A stretch of 64,000 nucleotides of DNA from Desulfovibrio sp. (GCA_031271265.1 JAISWB010000049.1:56436-120435), one strand, 5' to 3'. Counted from the stretch's first letter, positions 8,586-17,510 are shown. The notes: generated from the sequence alone by a model not told the origin. Numbers and translations: made by a program.

Positions 8586-9083
8586 TCATCCGCTGTGTCG
8601 TCCGCATTCCGATGCCCGCCCGCACAAGATATCCAATCCGTGGCCGATTTCGTCGATGACGCACAGCAGGCATTCCCGCACGGCTGTCGGGCTGCCCGGC
8701 AGGTTGATGATCAGGGATCCGCCGCGGATGACGGCCGTTGCCCGACTCAGCACGGCCCGGTGCGTTTTTTCCAGGCTCGCGGCCCGCATGACTTCGGGAA
8801 TGCCGGGACAAAGGCGTTCAGCCGCGTCCAGCGTGGCTTCGGGCGTGACATCGCGGGGAGAAAAGCCCGTGCCGCCCGTCGTCAGAATAAGTTCCGCCCT
8901 TCTTTCATCCGCCAGCCGTTTCAGTTCCCCGGCAATACGCTCCCGCTCATCGGGAAGGATCGCGTAATGTACGGTTTCGTAGCCTTTGCTTTTAAGGATT
9001 GCCGCGGCTTCCGGGCCTGCGAGGTCTTCACGTTCGCCGGTAAACCCTTTGTCGCTTATGGTCAGAACCGCCGCCTTGTACAT
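8586..9083 (-). CDS. mogA: Molybdopterin adenylyltransferase, MogA/MoaB type
   Basis: Activates molybdopterin by adenylylation before molybdate insertion. The 165-residue single-domain protein begins KAAVLTISDKG and has the family signature TTGGTGFSPRDVTPEA (residues ~68-83) that binds MPT/nucleotide, followed by INLPGSP. The ATG lies 3 bp after the MOSC stop with GAGGGAG about 10 nt upstream, so the two are translated together. In some Desulfovibrio relatives these two domains are one polypeptide; here they are separate. Confidence 0.9.
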   Translation of the reverse strand: MYKAAVLTISDKGFTGEREDLAGPEAAAILKSKGYETVHYAILPDERERIAGELKRLADERRAELILTTGGTGFSPRDVTPEATLDAAERLCPGIPEVMRAASLEKTHRAVLSRATAVIRGGSLIINLPGSPTAVRECLLCVIDEIGHGLDILCGRASECGRHSG

Positions 9084-9086
9084 GTT

Positions 9087-9524
9087 TCATTCTCCCTCAA
9101 GGACGTGCATTTCGTCGCCGACGCCGACTGTGCCGCCCCGCAGCACTCCGGCAAATACCCCTTGGGTGGGCATGATACATTCACCCATAGTCTGAAAAAT
9201 CCGGCAGGGTCTGCTGCATTCCTTGCCGATTTGCGTGATTTCAAGCAGGGCATCGGCGCAGGACAGGCGCGTCCCTACCGGCAATCCGGCAAAGTCTATG
9301 CCGGAGGCTACGATGTTTTCGCCGAAGCATCCGTAACTGACCGGAGCCCCTCTGGCGCGGAACTTTTCGGTCTGTTCGTACGACAGCAGACTGACCTGAC
9401 GCCGGCCCGCTCCCGCATGGGCGTCCCTGTCCAGGCCGTGGTTCGCGACCAATGTTGCCGAGTACACATTTGTTTTGGGTGTGCCTTTTTTGCTGCTTAT
9501 GCAGACAGCCTTGATTTCGCCCAT
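9087..9524 (-). CDS. MOSC-domain protein
   Basis: 145 residues forming a stand-alone MOSC beta-barrel (Moco sulfurase C-terminal type). It contains HGLDRDAHAG, GCFGENI and the conserved cysteine in ECSRPC, proposed in the family to carry sulfur to molybdenum centres. It sits between moaA and mogA, all on the minus strand, which ties it to molybdenum cofactor maturation (formate dehydrogenases and similar enzymes). The exact sulfur acceptor is unknown. Confidence 0.85.
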   Translation of the reverse strand: MGEIKAVCISSKKGTPKTNVYSATLVANHGLDRDAHAGAGRRQVSLLSYEQTEKFRARGAPVSYGCFGENIVASGIDFAGLPVGTRLSCADALLEITQIGKECSRPCRIFQTMGECIMPTQGVFAGVLRGGTVGVGDEMHVLEGE

Positions 9525-9576
9525 ATCGTCTCCTTGATGTCTGATTGCAAAAACAACAAGCAGAAGTTTGTGATAT

Positions 9577-9638
9577 TTTTGCAGGATTGTCAGCTGAAAA
9601 ACGTGGTTTCCAACCTACTCACGCCGCCGGAGGCGGCA
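9577..9638 (-). repeat. Hairpin repeat family 1, copy 1
   Basis: On the minus strand it reads GCCGCCTCCGGCGGCGTGAG, then an imperfect stem whose arms centre on GGTTGGAAACCACG and TTTTTCAGCTGACAATCC. It matches copies at 19727-19810, 53450-53550 and 63889-64000. It lies just downstream of moaA in the same orientation. Confidence 0.75.
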
Positions 9639-9682
9639 CAAAACCAGGCGGGTTTTGTAGAGTTTACTTTTGCAGGTAATCC

Positions 9683-10684
9683 TCAGCCGCCTATGCTGTG
9701 CATCAAAAAACGTTGTCGGAAATTTTCCTGCGCAACGCCCCCGAACGCGTGCCCCGCCGGTTTTTCCATGATCGCCTTGCGCAGGGCCGCGATGATTGCG
9801 GCATCGTTTGCGCCGCTGCGCAAAAGAGGTTTGAGTTCCACGCCGGCGTCGCGGTGCAGACAGCTTTTGAGGAAGCCCCCTGAGGTCAGGCGTATTCTGT
9901 TGCACCGCGGGCAGAACATGTTGCTGACGGCAGAAATAAAGCCTACGCTCCCGGCGTGGCCGGGCACACGGAAGTAGTTCGCCGGGCCGTTCCCGGCGAC
10001 GCCGTCCAATGCCGACAGCGGCCCGAAGTCCCGTTCAATCGCTGCGTGTATCTCGTGCGGAGGGACGCCTGTGCAGGCCGCGCCGAGACCGACGGGCATA
10101 AGTTCGATAAAGCGTATATGGTAGCCGTTCTCCAGGGCGAAACGCGTCAGATCCGGCAAATCGCAGTCATTGTAGGTTCTCAACGGCACCACATTGATCT
10201 TGACGGTTATCCCGGCCTTTGCGGCGGCGGCCATAACCGGCAGCACCTGCTCGGGCCCGGCCTGCGTTCTGCTCACGGCGGCGTAATGTTCGGGGTTCAG
10301 GGAATTCAGACTGAAATTGATGCCGCTTACACCTATGTCGGCCAGTTCTTCCACATACGGGGCAAGCAGGGTCCCGTTGCTGGTCAAAGTAACCTGATCG
10401 ACGCCGGGCATGCGTTTCAGGCGGCGGATAAAAGCAACCGCGCCTTTGCGGCACAGCGGTTCGCCGCCGGTAATCTTGAAGCGCCGTATGCCAAGTCCGC
10501 TCATGAGCAGGCACAGGCGCAACAGTTCCTCGTAGGTCGGCAGTTCACAGTGCGGCATATACACCGCCCCGTCAGGAGGCATACAGTACACGCAACGGAA
10601 ATTGCAGCGGTCCGTAAGCGACAGGCGCAGGTAGTCGATTACGCGTCCGTGGGCGTCAATCAACCCTGTTTTCGCCTGCGGCAT
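9683..10684 (-). CDS. moaA: GTP 3',8-cyclase MoaA
   Basis: Radical-SAM enzyme that with MoaC converts GTP to cyclic pyranopterin. The N-terminal CxxxCxxC cluster is in DRCNFRCVYCM (residues ~24-34), and FKITGGEPL follows. The C-terminal cluster is in FCPRCNRIRLTSGG, and the protein ends with the family's conserved Gly-Gly. The ATG at 10684 (333 aa, normal length) is preferred over an upstream extension of 81 codons that would overlap moaC. It lies 4 bp after the moaC stop, so moaC-moaA are coupled. Confidence 0.95.
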   Translation of the reverse strand: MPQAKTGLIDAHGRVIDYLRLSLTDRCNFRCVYCMPPDGAVYMPHCELPTYEELLRLCLLMSGLGIRRFKITGGEPLCRKGAVAFIRRLKRMPGVDQVTLTSNGTLLAPYVEELADIGVSGINFSLNSLNPEHYAAVSRTQAGPEQVLPVMAAAAKAGITVKINVVPLRTYNDCDLPDLTRFALENGYHIRFIELMPVGLGAACTGVPPHEIHAAIERDFGPLSALDGVAGNGPANYFRVPGHAGSVGFISAVSNMFCPRCNRIRLTSGGFLKSCLHRDAGVELKPLLRSGANDAAIIAALRKAIMEKPAGHAFGGVAQENFRQRFLMHSIGG

Positions 10685-10688
10685 CGCA

Positions 10689-11162
10689 TTATCGCGGTCG
10701 GGGCGCTGTATAGTCACCGCTTTTGCCGCCTGTTTTCCGCAAAAGCCGTATTCCGGATATTTCCATGCCCTTATCCGCGGCTTTGCACATGTCGTATATG
10801 GTGAGCAGAGCAACCGAAACGCCGGTGAGCGCTTCCATTTCCACCCCCGTTTGTCCCGTTGCCCTGACGCTGCACCGGACGCGTATGCCGGTATCCTCGG
10901 GAAACAGATCCACCTTGCAGCCTGCAACAGGCAGTGGGTGGCACAGGGGAATAAGGTCAGCAGTGCGCTTCAATGCCGTAATCCCGGCCAGTTGCGCCGT
11001 TGTCGACACATTGCCTTTGGCGCAGGAACCTTCCTGCACCTGCCGCAGGGCGGTTGCAGACATGGCGATGAAGCCTTCGGCCTCGGCCGTGCGGTGCGTA
11101 GTCTGCTTGTCCCCGACATCCACCATCATCACGTTGCCTTGGGCGTCGACATGGCTCGACAT
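10689..11162 (-). CDS. moaC: Cyclic pyranopterin monophosphate synthase MoaC
   Basis: Second step of Moco synthesis: rearranges the MoaA product to cPMP. 157 residues with the conserved blocks [22 protein letters not shown] and [10 protein letters not shown], then KTGGKSG, covering the active-site Lys, His and Asp of the family. It is the first gene of the moaC-moaA pair. A TATAAT lies about 14 nt before the ATG on the minus strand, so the transcript leader would be very short. Confidence 0.95.
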   Translation of the reverse strand: MSSHVDAQGNVMMVDVGDKQTTHRTAEAEGFIAMSATALRQVQEGSCAKGNVSTTAQLAGITALKRTADLIPLCHPLPVAGCKVDLFPEDTGIRVRCSVRATGQTGVEMEALTGVSVALLTIYDMCKAADKGMEISGIRLLRKTGGKSGDYTAPRPR

Positions 11163-11512
11163 CGGTGTTCTCCATATTATAGGGAACTGACGAATTTCCA
11201 GAACGCCGGCCGGTTGCGTTCTCCGGGCAGGCGCCTGCCCGGCAACACAACTGCCGGGTCGGAGGGTAAGAGAGTAAGCCTTCTGCCTTCAGCGCGCAAT
11301 ACTTTTCACGGCCGACTAACCCCTTAACCCGCTGACGGGTCGGTGTGGATCGGTCAATTCATGTGCTGCCTACGCCGGTCAAGATAATGTGCTCTCGACA
11401 GCTCGAGACAGCACAGTTGACAGGTTCCTGCAAAAAGAGCAGATTTTTGTCTGCCGCCGGCGGCCGGGGTAGTTTTGCAAAAAAAGCCGTAGCGCCGGGA
11501 GAGGAGAGCGTC
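11163..11512. other. Divergent intergenic region moaC / ilvE
   Basis: Holds the moaC -10 box, a perfect 20-bp palindrome (11223-11242: CCGGGCAGGC and its complement, no loop) framed by GTTG and CAAC, and a TTGACA at 11417-11422 that could belong to an ilvE promoter. A GCAGA-T5-GTCTGC hairpin precedes ilvE. No T-box features or leader peptide were recognised. Confidence 0.45.
11176..11181 (-). promoter_or_regulatory. Candidate -10 box for moaC
   Basis: Perfect TATAAT on the minus strand, 14 nt before the moaC ATG. The -35 region (TTCTGG at 16 nt spacing) is weak. If used, the 5' UTR is only about 7 nt, leaving no room for a Moco riboswitch. Confidence 0.4.
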
Positions 11513-12595
11513 ATGCAGATAGAATATCTACTGTTACCGCAACATGAACGAAAAAGTCCTCCGCCGCAAGGCACTGTTCTCTCTTTCGGCATGTTGAGAA
11601 CCAATCATATGTTTGTGATGGAGTATGCCGACGGTGCTTGGCACAACGCCCGCATCGTCCCTTATGCTCCTTTTTCCCTGATGCCTGGTTCCATGTGTTT
11701 CCATTACGGCCAGTGCTGTTTTGAAGGCGTCAAGGCTTTCAAGCACGACGACGGAGAAATTTATATCTTCCGGCCGGATCAAAATGTTGCGCGCATGAAC
11801 CATTCCGCCGAGGTGCTGTGCATGCCCTCTGTCCCGGTTGATGTGCAACTTGACGCCATCCACCGTCTGGTCGACGTGGAAAGGGACTGGTGTCCGTCGG
11901 AGCCGCAGTCTTCACTGTACATCAGGCCTTTTATGTTCGCTGTACAAGATTCTTTGGGAGTCAAACCCAGTGCAACATTGATTTATTGCATCATACTTTC
12001 CCCAAGCGGAGCGTATTACAAGGGCGGCTTCAACCATGCCGTGCGGCTGCTCATTACGAAAAAATATCATCGCGCCGTTTCCGGCGGCACCGGGTCGGCC
12101 AAGGCCGCAGGCAACTATGCCGCGTCCATACGGCCGCAGATTTACGCGCAGAGTTTCGGCGTGGACCAGGTGCTTTACCTCAGTGCGGACAATACCTATG
12201 TTGAAGAAGTCGGCACCATGAACCATTATCATGTGCTGAAGGACGGTACGTTCATCATTCCCGAGTTCAGCGACTCCATACTCCGCGCCGTAACCTCGGT
12301 GTCGGTACTGGAACTGGCCGCGGCCGGCAAAATCAAGGCGCGCCGGGAAGTGGTGCGCCTGGACGCGTTTATTGACGGCATACGTTCCGGAGACATCATC
12401 GAAGCAGGCGGATTCGGGACGGCCGCCGTCGTCAGCCCTGTAGGGGGTTATGTTTTTGAAGACGGCACGGAACTGGTTGTAGGCGACGGGGGGATAGGAA
12501 AACACTCACGCGGGCTGTATGAACTGTATACATCAATACAGACCGGTAAGGCGCCGGCGCCGCAAGGATGGTTGAGCAAGGTTCCCCGTCATTGA
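11513..12595 (+). CDS. ilvE: Branched-chain amino acid aminotransferase
   Basis: PLP enzyme transferring amino groups between Leu/Ile/Val and 2-oxoglutarate. 360 residues of the fold-type IV, class II BCAT layout: FHYGQCCFEGVKAF near the N-terminus, YIRPFMF, the PLP lysine in TGSAKAAGNYA (residues ~195), and EVGTMNHYHV. The ATG at 11513 is supported by GGAGAGGAG 6-10 nt upstream; an upstream in-frame start lacks this and adds unrelated residues. It stands alone in a transcription unit. Confidence 0.92.
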   Translation: MQIEYLLLPQHERKSPPPQGTVLSFGMLRTNHMFVMEYADGAWHNARIVPYAPFSLMPGSMCFHYGQCCFEGVKAFKHDDGEIYIFRPDQNVARMNHSAEVLCMPSVPVDVQLDAIHRLVDVERDWCPSEPQSSLYIRPFMFAVQDSLGVKPSATLIYCIILSPSGAYYKGGFNHAVRLLITKKYHRAVSGGTGSAKAAGNYAASIRPQIYAQSFGVDQVLYLSADNTYVEEVGTMNHYHVLKDGTFIIPEFSDSILRAVTSVSVLELAAAGKIKARREVVRLDAFIDGIRSGDIIEAGGFGTAAVVSPVGGYVFEDGTELVVGDGGIGKHSRGLYELYTSIQTGKAPAPQGWLSKVPRH

Positions 12596-12706
12596 AGAGG
12601 GGAGTGCCGTACCGGGAATGTTTCCGCTTATGAACTCCGTGCAAGGCGATGGACCGATGTAGCTGGGTGTCGTCCCGAAGCGGGAGCGACCGGCCCGGCG
12701 GAGCGT

Positions 12707-13249
12707 TCAGCGGAGCAGGGCGGAAATGCTTTTGAACGCAGGCGCGGTTGCACTTTCAAGCAGTTCAAACAGTATCTGCTCGCAGGTGACGATCAGGGAG
12801 CCTTCGCGTTCCGCCCGTTTCAAGGCTGCTTTCTTGTCGTATGTTCTGCGCGACCCGGTGCAGTCCGCCGTGAAAAGAACGCCGTAACCTTCCGCCAACA
12901 GGTCCGTTGCCGTCTGCAAGACGCAGACGTGCGCCTCAGCTCCGCAGAGAATAACGTTTTTGCGGTTCACAGATTGCAGCGCATTGCGGAAGCCCTCGCT
13001 GCCCCAGCAACTGAAGGTCATTTTTTCGCAGGGTAAGGCGTCGCCCGTCACTTCTTTGATCTCCGGCACCGTGTCCCCGAGTCCTTTGGGGTACTGGCGG
13101 CTGATGATGACGGGAACCTTCAACTCCTTGAGGCCGGCCAGCAGTATCCGCGAGGAACGCAGCAGTTCAGTCGGCTCGTGTATGGCCGGTATGAGCCGTT
13201 CCTGATAATCAACGGCAACGGCGACGACGGTATCGGTATGAATGCGCAT
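12707..13249 (-). CDS. Isochorismatase-family cysteine hydrolase (YcaC-like)
   Basis: 180 residues with the Asp-Lys-Cys triad of the family: Asp in VAVDYQERL (residue ~14), Lys in CEKMTFSCW, and the nucleophile Cys in GAEAHVCVLQT, preceded by the usual cis-peptide region. YcaC-type members are octameric hydrolases of unknown physiological substrate. The ATG at 13249 has AAGGAG 8 nt upstream; the frame continues further upstream but without an RBS. No metabolic neighbours suggest a substrate. Confidence 0.85.
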   Translation of the reverse strand: MRIHTDTVVAVAVDYQERLIPAIHEPTELLRSSRILLAGLKELKVPVIISRQYPKGLGDTVPEIKEVTGDALPCEKMTFSCWGSEGFRNALQSVNRKNVILCGAEAHVCVLQTATDLLAEGYGVLFTADCTGSRRTYDKKAALKRAEREGSLIVTCEQILFELLESATAPAFKSISALLR

Positions 13250-13482
13250 GGTTTCAACTCCTTGATGTGATGTGCGCTTTGTACACGTTTTGCGGAGAGA
13301 AGACAAGGTTGGGCGTTCCCCGGCCGGGCAGATGCATAGTGGCACAAGCCCCTGCATCATCAAAGGAAACCGTCCGGGGATACTGATATAAATATCAAAT
13401 ACTTCACTATGTTATCAATTTTCACTAAATTTTCTCTCGTTCTCGCGGCAAGCCCGTTCTTCATAACCGTTATGAGCAGCCC

Positions 13483-14550
13483 GTGAAAATTTTTTATTAT
13501 CTGAGTTCCTATATCAGCCATCTTACGGCCGGCCTGGAGTACCTGGAGTGTCTCCGCGCCTTGGGACACGATACGCGCGGCAACATCGCGGAAGGAGCAG
13601 ATGCGCCTGCATCGCTTCGGATGCTGTCGGAAAATGACGATCTGTGTCATTTTGCGCGGCAGGCCGATACGGTGATCCTGCATGACGACCCGCTCAATTT
13701 TGAAAATATTTTCGCAGCATTGCCCTTTTTGGAAAAAAAACGATGCATTGCCTTCGTCCCTTGGGAAAACGAACTGCTCAGCCCGCTGTTTATACCGTTT
13801 CTGCAACGGGTGAACGAGGTGTGGACTTGTTCCGAGTTCAGTCTGGCCGCCATCGCTCCGCATGTACATCGCTGTGCGCTTTTGCCGCATCTGGTGCGGA
13901 GGGCGGGCAAAGCGGACCTGCCGTGGTACCGTGCGTGGCTGAGCGAACGCGGCGCGCAGGACGACTTCATTTTCCTTTCCGTGCTGGATGCCGTCAACCC
14001 GCGCAAAAATCTGCGCGGTCTGCTTACGGCCTTCAGTATGTTGCACAGGCACACGCGTAAGCCCGTACGTCTGCTTGTCAAGCAATATCGTGTGGACTTG
14101 GATGTGGGAAGTGTGGCAGGCGTGCTGAATTTACCGGAAACGCTGCCTGCCGAGCGCATGGCGGCCTTGTATGCCGGTTGCGGAGCGTATGTGAGCGCCC
14201 ATCATGCCGAAGGCTGGGGTTTGGGGTTGTCCTCTGCCATGGCTTACGGAAAGCCGGTCATTGCCACGGCATATTCCGGCAACATGCAGTTTATGAACGA
14301 GCGGAACAGCATACTGATACCCTATGTCACGGCTCCGGTGTCGGAGGAGATGATTGCGCGCATCCCGTTGTTCACGGCCGATATGCGTTGGGCGGAGCCG
14401 GACATGGACGCCCTGGTTGAGGCCATGCGCAGGGCGGCTGAAGGACGCTTGCCGCCGGACCTACCCGCGCACGCGGTGGAGATTACCCGAACCTACGGTC
14501 CGAAGCGCATCCGCGCCCGCCTGCAGGAATTGTTGAACAAGCGGATGTAG
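13483..14550 (+). CDS. Glycosyltransferase, GT4-like
   Basis: 355 residues. The C-terminal nucleotide-sugar domain is clear: FLSVLDAVNPRKNLRGLL, then AEGWGLGLSSAMAYGKPVIAT, holding the acidic residues that bind the sugar nucleotide. The N-terminal half (VILHDDPLNF, CIAFVPWENEL) is divergent. Start is GTG at 13483 with no strong RBS. The region upstream (13380-13440) is unusually AT-rich. Donor and acceptor are unknown; a surface polysaccharide or glycoprotein role is a guess. Confidence 0.75.
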   Translation: MKIFYYLSSYISHLTAGLEYLECLRALGHDTRGNIAEGADAPASLRMLSENDDLCHFARQADTVILHDDPLNFENIFAALPFLEKKRCIAFVPWENELLSPLFIPFLQRVNEVWTCSEFSLAAIAPHVHRCALLPHLVRRAGKADLPWYRAWLSERGAQDDFIFLSVLDAVNPRKNLRGLLTAFSMLHRHTRKPVRLLVKQYRVDLDVGSVAGVLNLPETLPAERMAALYAGCGAYVSAHHAEGWGLGLSSAMAYGKPVIATAYSGNMQFMNERNSILIPYVTAPVSEEMIARIPLFTADMRWAEPDMDALVEAMRRAAEGRLPPDLPAHAVEITRTYGPKRIRARLQELLNKRM

Positions 14551-14641
14551 GGGAAGACTCGGCGTACAGGGAAGGGGCGGCAGGCAGTCGATCCCATGCC
14601 GGAACGCTTCTTTGTCGCAGCCCGCAACTAAAAAGAAATTC

Positions 14642-14670
14642 TTGACACTTGCGGCAAGCCTGTATAGCTG
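14642..14670 (+). promoter_or_regulatory. Candidate sigma-70 promoter for tRNA-Gly
   Basis: TTGACA at 14642-14647 and TAGCTG at 14665-14670, spacing 17 (or TATAGC at spacing 15). It lies about 46 bp before the mature tRNA 5' end, in the same orientation. Confidence 0.55.
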
Positions 14671-14715
14671 TTTATCAATATCGGACGCTTGAGACGCTCC
14701 GGCAATGCGGACGGT

Positions 14716-14790
14716 GCGGGAATAGTTCAATGGTAGAGCGCAAGCTTCCCAAGCTTGAAGTTGCGGGTTCGAATCCCGTTTCCCGCTCCA
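14716..14790 (+). tRNA. tRNA-Gly(CCC)
   Basis: Full cloverleaf: acceptor GCGGGAA pairs with TTCCCGC, discriminator T, and CCA encoded. D arm contains AATGGTAGA. The anticodon stem CAAGC/GCTTG carries loop TTCCCAA, giving anticodon CCC. The T arm has GGTTCGAATCC. It reads GGG glycine codons. Downstream 14810-14850 has no clear terminator. Confidence 0.95.
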
Positions 14791-14877
14791 GCATTTCACA
14801 GCAGCCGCGTTTGGTAGGGAATGCGCGTGAGTTCCATTTTACTCTTTGATGACGGAAAATTTCAAGGCGCAGCAAAC

Positions 14878-15516
14878 TCAATCCCGATGCGGGGCCAGAT
14901 CGTAAGCCAATGAATACAGGTGGTGAAAAATATTCACATACTCGACCGTCACGTCCGGCGGAACCGTAATGCGCAACGGGGCATAATTGAGGATGCCCTT
15001 GATCCCCGCGCCGACCAGGTAATCGGCCATACGTTGCGCGTGTTCCGACTGGGTCGCAATCACGCCGATTCGCACGTTTTTGTTCCGAATTCGCTCCTTC
15101 AAATGTCTGGTACACACGACTTCAAGGCCGGCAAACGCTTCGCCTATTTTGAAAGGATCACAGTCGAACGCGCCGATTATCCGGAACCCCCGCCGCACAA
15201 ACTCCCGATGTCCTATAATGGCCTTGCCCAGGTTGCCGACGCCGACCACCACGCAGTTCCATTCCCGGTCTATACCCAAGGACCGTGAAACGGCGCTGAT
15301 GAGGTCATCTACGTTATAGCCGACGCCGCGTATGCCGAATTCTCCGAAATAGGTGAGATCCTTGCGCAACTGTGAGGCGTTGACTCTGCAAGCCTCGGCC
15401 AGTGGTCCGGATGAAACAACAGTAACACCTTCCCGCTGCATCTGTTCCAGTACCTGCAGATACACAGCAAGTCGCTCAATGGTGATTTTCGGTATGCGTC
15501 CGTGCTTTGCCGACAT
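14878..15516 (-). CDS. rex: Redox-sensing transcriptional repressor Rex
   Basis: NADH/NAD+ sensor that represses energy genes when NADH is low. 212 residues: N-terminal winged helix (TIERLAVYLQVLEQM, then VNASQLRKDLTYFGEFGIRGVGY) and a Rossmann domain with VVVGVGNLGKAI (residues ~88-99), then a C-terminal swapped helix NIFHHLYSLAYDL. The ATG at 15516 begins the conserved part; ATG at 15525 is possible. It lies 80 bp after atpE on the same strand, the same order as in Desulfovibrio vulgaris, so it is probably cotranscribed with the F0 genes. Confidence 0.93.
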   Translation of the reverse strand: MSAKHGRIPKITIERLAVYLQVLEQMQREGVTVVSSGPLAEACRVNASQLRKDLTYFGEFGIRGVGYNVDDLISAVSRSLGIDREWNCVVVGVGNLGKAIIGHREFVRRGFRIIGAFDCDPFKIGEAFAGLEVVCTRHLKERIRNKNVRIGVIATQSEHAQRMADYLVGAGIKGILNYAPLRITVPPDVTVEYVNIFHHLYSLAYDLAPHRD

Positions 15517-15595
15517 GGTTTTCATCCGAAGGTCACGCGTTCTTCCGCGCGGCCTTCGGTTTGCAGTATCGCGCATCAAACGGCGCGATTCTCAT

Positions 15596-15946
15596 TTACA
15601 GGGCTTTGGACAAGGGGTTGACAAACAGCAGGATCATGTTGACCACCAAGGCATAAATGGCCAGCGATTCGATGAACGCGAGGCCGAGTATCAAAGTAAC
15701 CATCAGTTTGCCGCCGGCTTCCGGGTTGCGTGCCGTGCCTTCACAAGCGGCTTTGAGCCCGAGCCCCTGGCCGATGCCGCAACCGGCAGCGGCCACGGCC
15801 ATGCCTATTGCGGCGGCAAGATAGCTGAGACCCACCGCGCCGCTGTCCATATAGCGTACGGCAGCCTGACTTTCCGCAGCATAGGCTATCCCGCATAGAA
15901 GCGGAAAGACGGCAAGGCCGAGGCAGAAGGTAAAAACTTTGCGCAT
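15596..15946 (-). CDS. atpE: ATP synthase F0 subunit c
   Basis: Forms the rotating ring. The 116-residue protein has an N-terminal signal-like extension (MRKVFTF...AYAAES) before two membrane hairpin helices joined by the polar loop ARNPEAGGK. Helix 1 has GIGQG and helix 2 has the ion-binding Glu in [12 protein letters not shown]. Gln, Glu-Ser and the Tyr five residues after Glu match the sodium-binding signature. Start at 15946 is set by AAGGAG about 6 nt upstream. Confidence 0.95.
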   Translation of the reverse strand: MRKVFTFCLGLAVFPLLCGIAYAAESQAAVRYMDSGAVGLSYLAAAIGMAVAAAGCGIGQGLGLKAACEGTARNPEAGGKLMVTLILGLAFIESLAIYALVVNMILLFVNPLSKAL

Positions 15947-16055
15947 GTAACAACTCCTTGAGTTATAATTGTGGTCGTTGCGACCGTTCCCGCGGTACAA
16001 TGCTTCAGATCTCAAAGGAATTTCCGATGACACGGACGGGAAACTCCAGGCCCGA

Positions 16056-16721
16056 TCAATGGGCGTGTTCCATGGCGCCCTGCAGATAAATCATGGTCAG
16101 CATGTAAAAAATGAACGCCTGAAGGCACTTGGCAAGCAGAAACAGAAAATAGGAGGGCAATGTCGACGCCAGGGGGGCCATGGAAAAAAAGAGCAGAAGC
16201 ACGATTTCTTCTCCTCGAATGTTGCCGAACAGACGCAAGGTCAGCGAAAGCGGCCGCGCGCAATGGCTGACCACCTCAATCGGCAGCATCAGCGGCGCCA
16301 GAGCAGGCATGGGCCCCATGAAGTGCTTGATGTACTTCGGTCCCCAGGAACGCAGGCCGACATAGTTGTAATAGATGAAAACGAACAGCGCCATGGCCGC
16401 GTTGGTGTTGATGTTCGCCGTCGGGGCATCGCAGAAAGGCAGCAGCCCGAGCAGATTCTGGGCTAGGATGAAAAGAAAGATACCGCACAGCAGAGGAAAG
16501 ATTTTTCTGCCTTTTTCGCCTACCGTGGCGACTGTGAAGTCTTCAAGTCCTCCGATCAGGACTTCCATGAAATTCTGCAACCCCGTGGGCACAAGTTTCA
16601 TTCTGCCGCGCAGCAGGAGGCCGACGGTAAAAAGCGCGGCCATAGCGCACCATGTGTAAAAAACATGCTTGTACTCTTCGGGAACGCCCAACAGGGCGGA
16701 GAGTATGACCGGGTGTTCCAT
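16056..16721 (-). CDS. atpB: ATP synthase F0 subunit a
   Basis: Membrane stator subunit with the ion half-channels. 221 residues and five or six hydrophobic helices. The essential stator Arg lies in [17 protein letters not shown] (near residue 160), and the usual [20 protein letters not shown] helix precedes it. It lies 4 bp after atpI and 109 bp before atpE, all on the minus strand. F1 genes are not in this window, fitting the split F0/F1 operons of Desulfovibrio. Confidence 0.95.
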   Translation of the reverse strand: MEHPVILSALLGVPEEYKHVFYTWCAMAALFTVGLLLRGRMKLVPTGLQNFMEVLIGGLEDFTVATVGEKGRKIFPLLCGIFLFILAQNLLGLLPFCDAPTANINTNAAMALFVFIYYNYVGLRSWGPKYIKHFMGPMPALAPLMLPIEVVSHCARPLSLTLRLFGNIRGEEIVLLLFFSMAPLASTLPSYFLFLLAKCLQAFIFYMLTMIYLQGAMEHAH

Positions 16722-16725
16722 GGCT

Positions 16726-17178
16726 TCAGGCCTCCTTGAAAGATTTACCCGACATTTGCAGCAGACTCCACACGACTATGCCCACGACAGTCGAGCCGAG
16801 CCCCAAGAGCAGGGGAATCGCAGGCAAGCTGCAGGGAATCAGAAGCAGATACAGAGCGATTCCGGTCAGGACGAGCCGGGCGCAGAAACCGAAAAAAAGC
16901 CTGAGATGCAATGCAACGGTAAAACGCTCGGACATGTGCGCCTGAACGAAACGGGCGCTGTGCAGAAAGTTGAGGACGGATATTGCCGCTCCCGCGCCGA
17001 AAGCCAAGGGCACCGGACTCCAGACGAACAGCACGGCTCCGAGCGAACAGGCCGCACCTGCCGCGAGGATCAGGGCGCGCAGGATGCCGCGTAATGCAGG
17101 TGAAGCAAAGCAGGGAGGCGGCAGGCGGCGTTCAATGCCGCCGCGCAGGCCGGTATACATGCGCGGGAAGGGGATCAT
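16726..17178 (-). CDS. atpI: ATP synthase subunit I (AtpI family)
   Basis: Helps assemble the c ring. 150 residues with four predicted helices (residues ~35-55, 57-75, 92-115, 118-140) and the AtpI-like [12 protein letters not shown] segment. Sequence conservation in this family is weak, so the call rests mainly on topology and position between atpZ and atpB. Its ATG overlaps the atpZ stop by 4 bp. Confidence 0.75.
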   Translation of the reverse strand: MIPFPRMYTGLRGGIERRLPPPCFASPALRGILRALILAAGAACSLGAVLFVWSPVPLAFGAGAAISVLNFLHSARFVQAHMSERFTVALHLRLFFGFCARLVLTGIALYLLLIPCSLPAIPLLLGLGSTVVGIVVWSLLQMSGKSFKEA

Positions 17179-17444
17179 TTCCGCTCCGTTTCATCCTTTT
17201 GCCGGTTTGCCGCCAACTTTTTTGCGTCTAAATACACGTTTCTGAAGCCGGACACAATACCGAGAAACATAAAAATCCCGCTGCACCAGGGAAAACTGTC
17301 GAGCCAGACATCCAGACCGTAGCCGATGGCCGTGCCGGCGATTATACCGCTGACCATGTGCAGGCCGACGGTTCCCGCTCTGGACAGGTCGTCCAGAAAA
17401 TGTTTGTCCACTCCCGCGAATATTCCGGAAAGGCGCATGTGCAT
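17175..17444 (-). CDS. atpZ: AtpZ/AtpI-like F0 assembly protein
   Basis: 89 residues with two transmembrane helices and the AtpZ motif GTAIGYGLDVWLDS followed by GIFMFLGIVSGFRNVY. Family members are small proteins heading F0 operons and have been linked to Mg/Ca transport or assembly. First gene of the operon; ATG at 17438 is an alternative start. Overlaps atpI by 4 bp. Confidence 0.8.
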   Translation of the reverse strand: MHMRLSGIFAGVDKHFLDDLSRAGTVGLHMVSGIIAGTAIGYGLDVWLDSFPWCSGIFMFLGIVSGFRNVYLDAKKLAANRQKDETERK

Positions 17445-17510
17445 ATAGTCCTTGAACGCCGCCGCTGAAAGAAGCAGCCCTCTTTTGTTTTCGCCGGCGT
17501 ATCAGCGTAA

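Noticed and set aside
10685..10927. Longer moaA start at 10927
   Set aside because: It would overlap moaC by about 240 bp and add 81 residues unrelated to MoaA; ATG 10684 gives the normal length.
11163..11512. Moco riboswitch or T-box leader between moaC and ilvE
   Set aside because: The moaC -10 box leaves almost no leader, and no T-box sequence or specifier loop was found before ilvE.
13337..13353. Possible sigma-54 site TGGCACAAGCCCCTGCA
   Set aside because: The GG to GC spacing is one base too long, and it is not close to the GT4 start in a convincing way.
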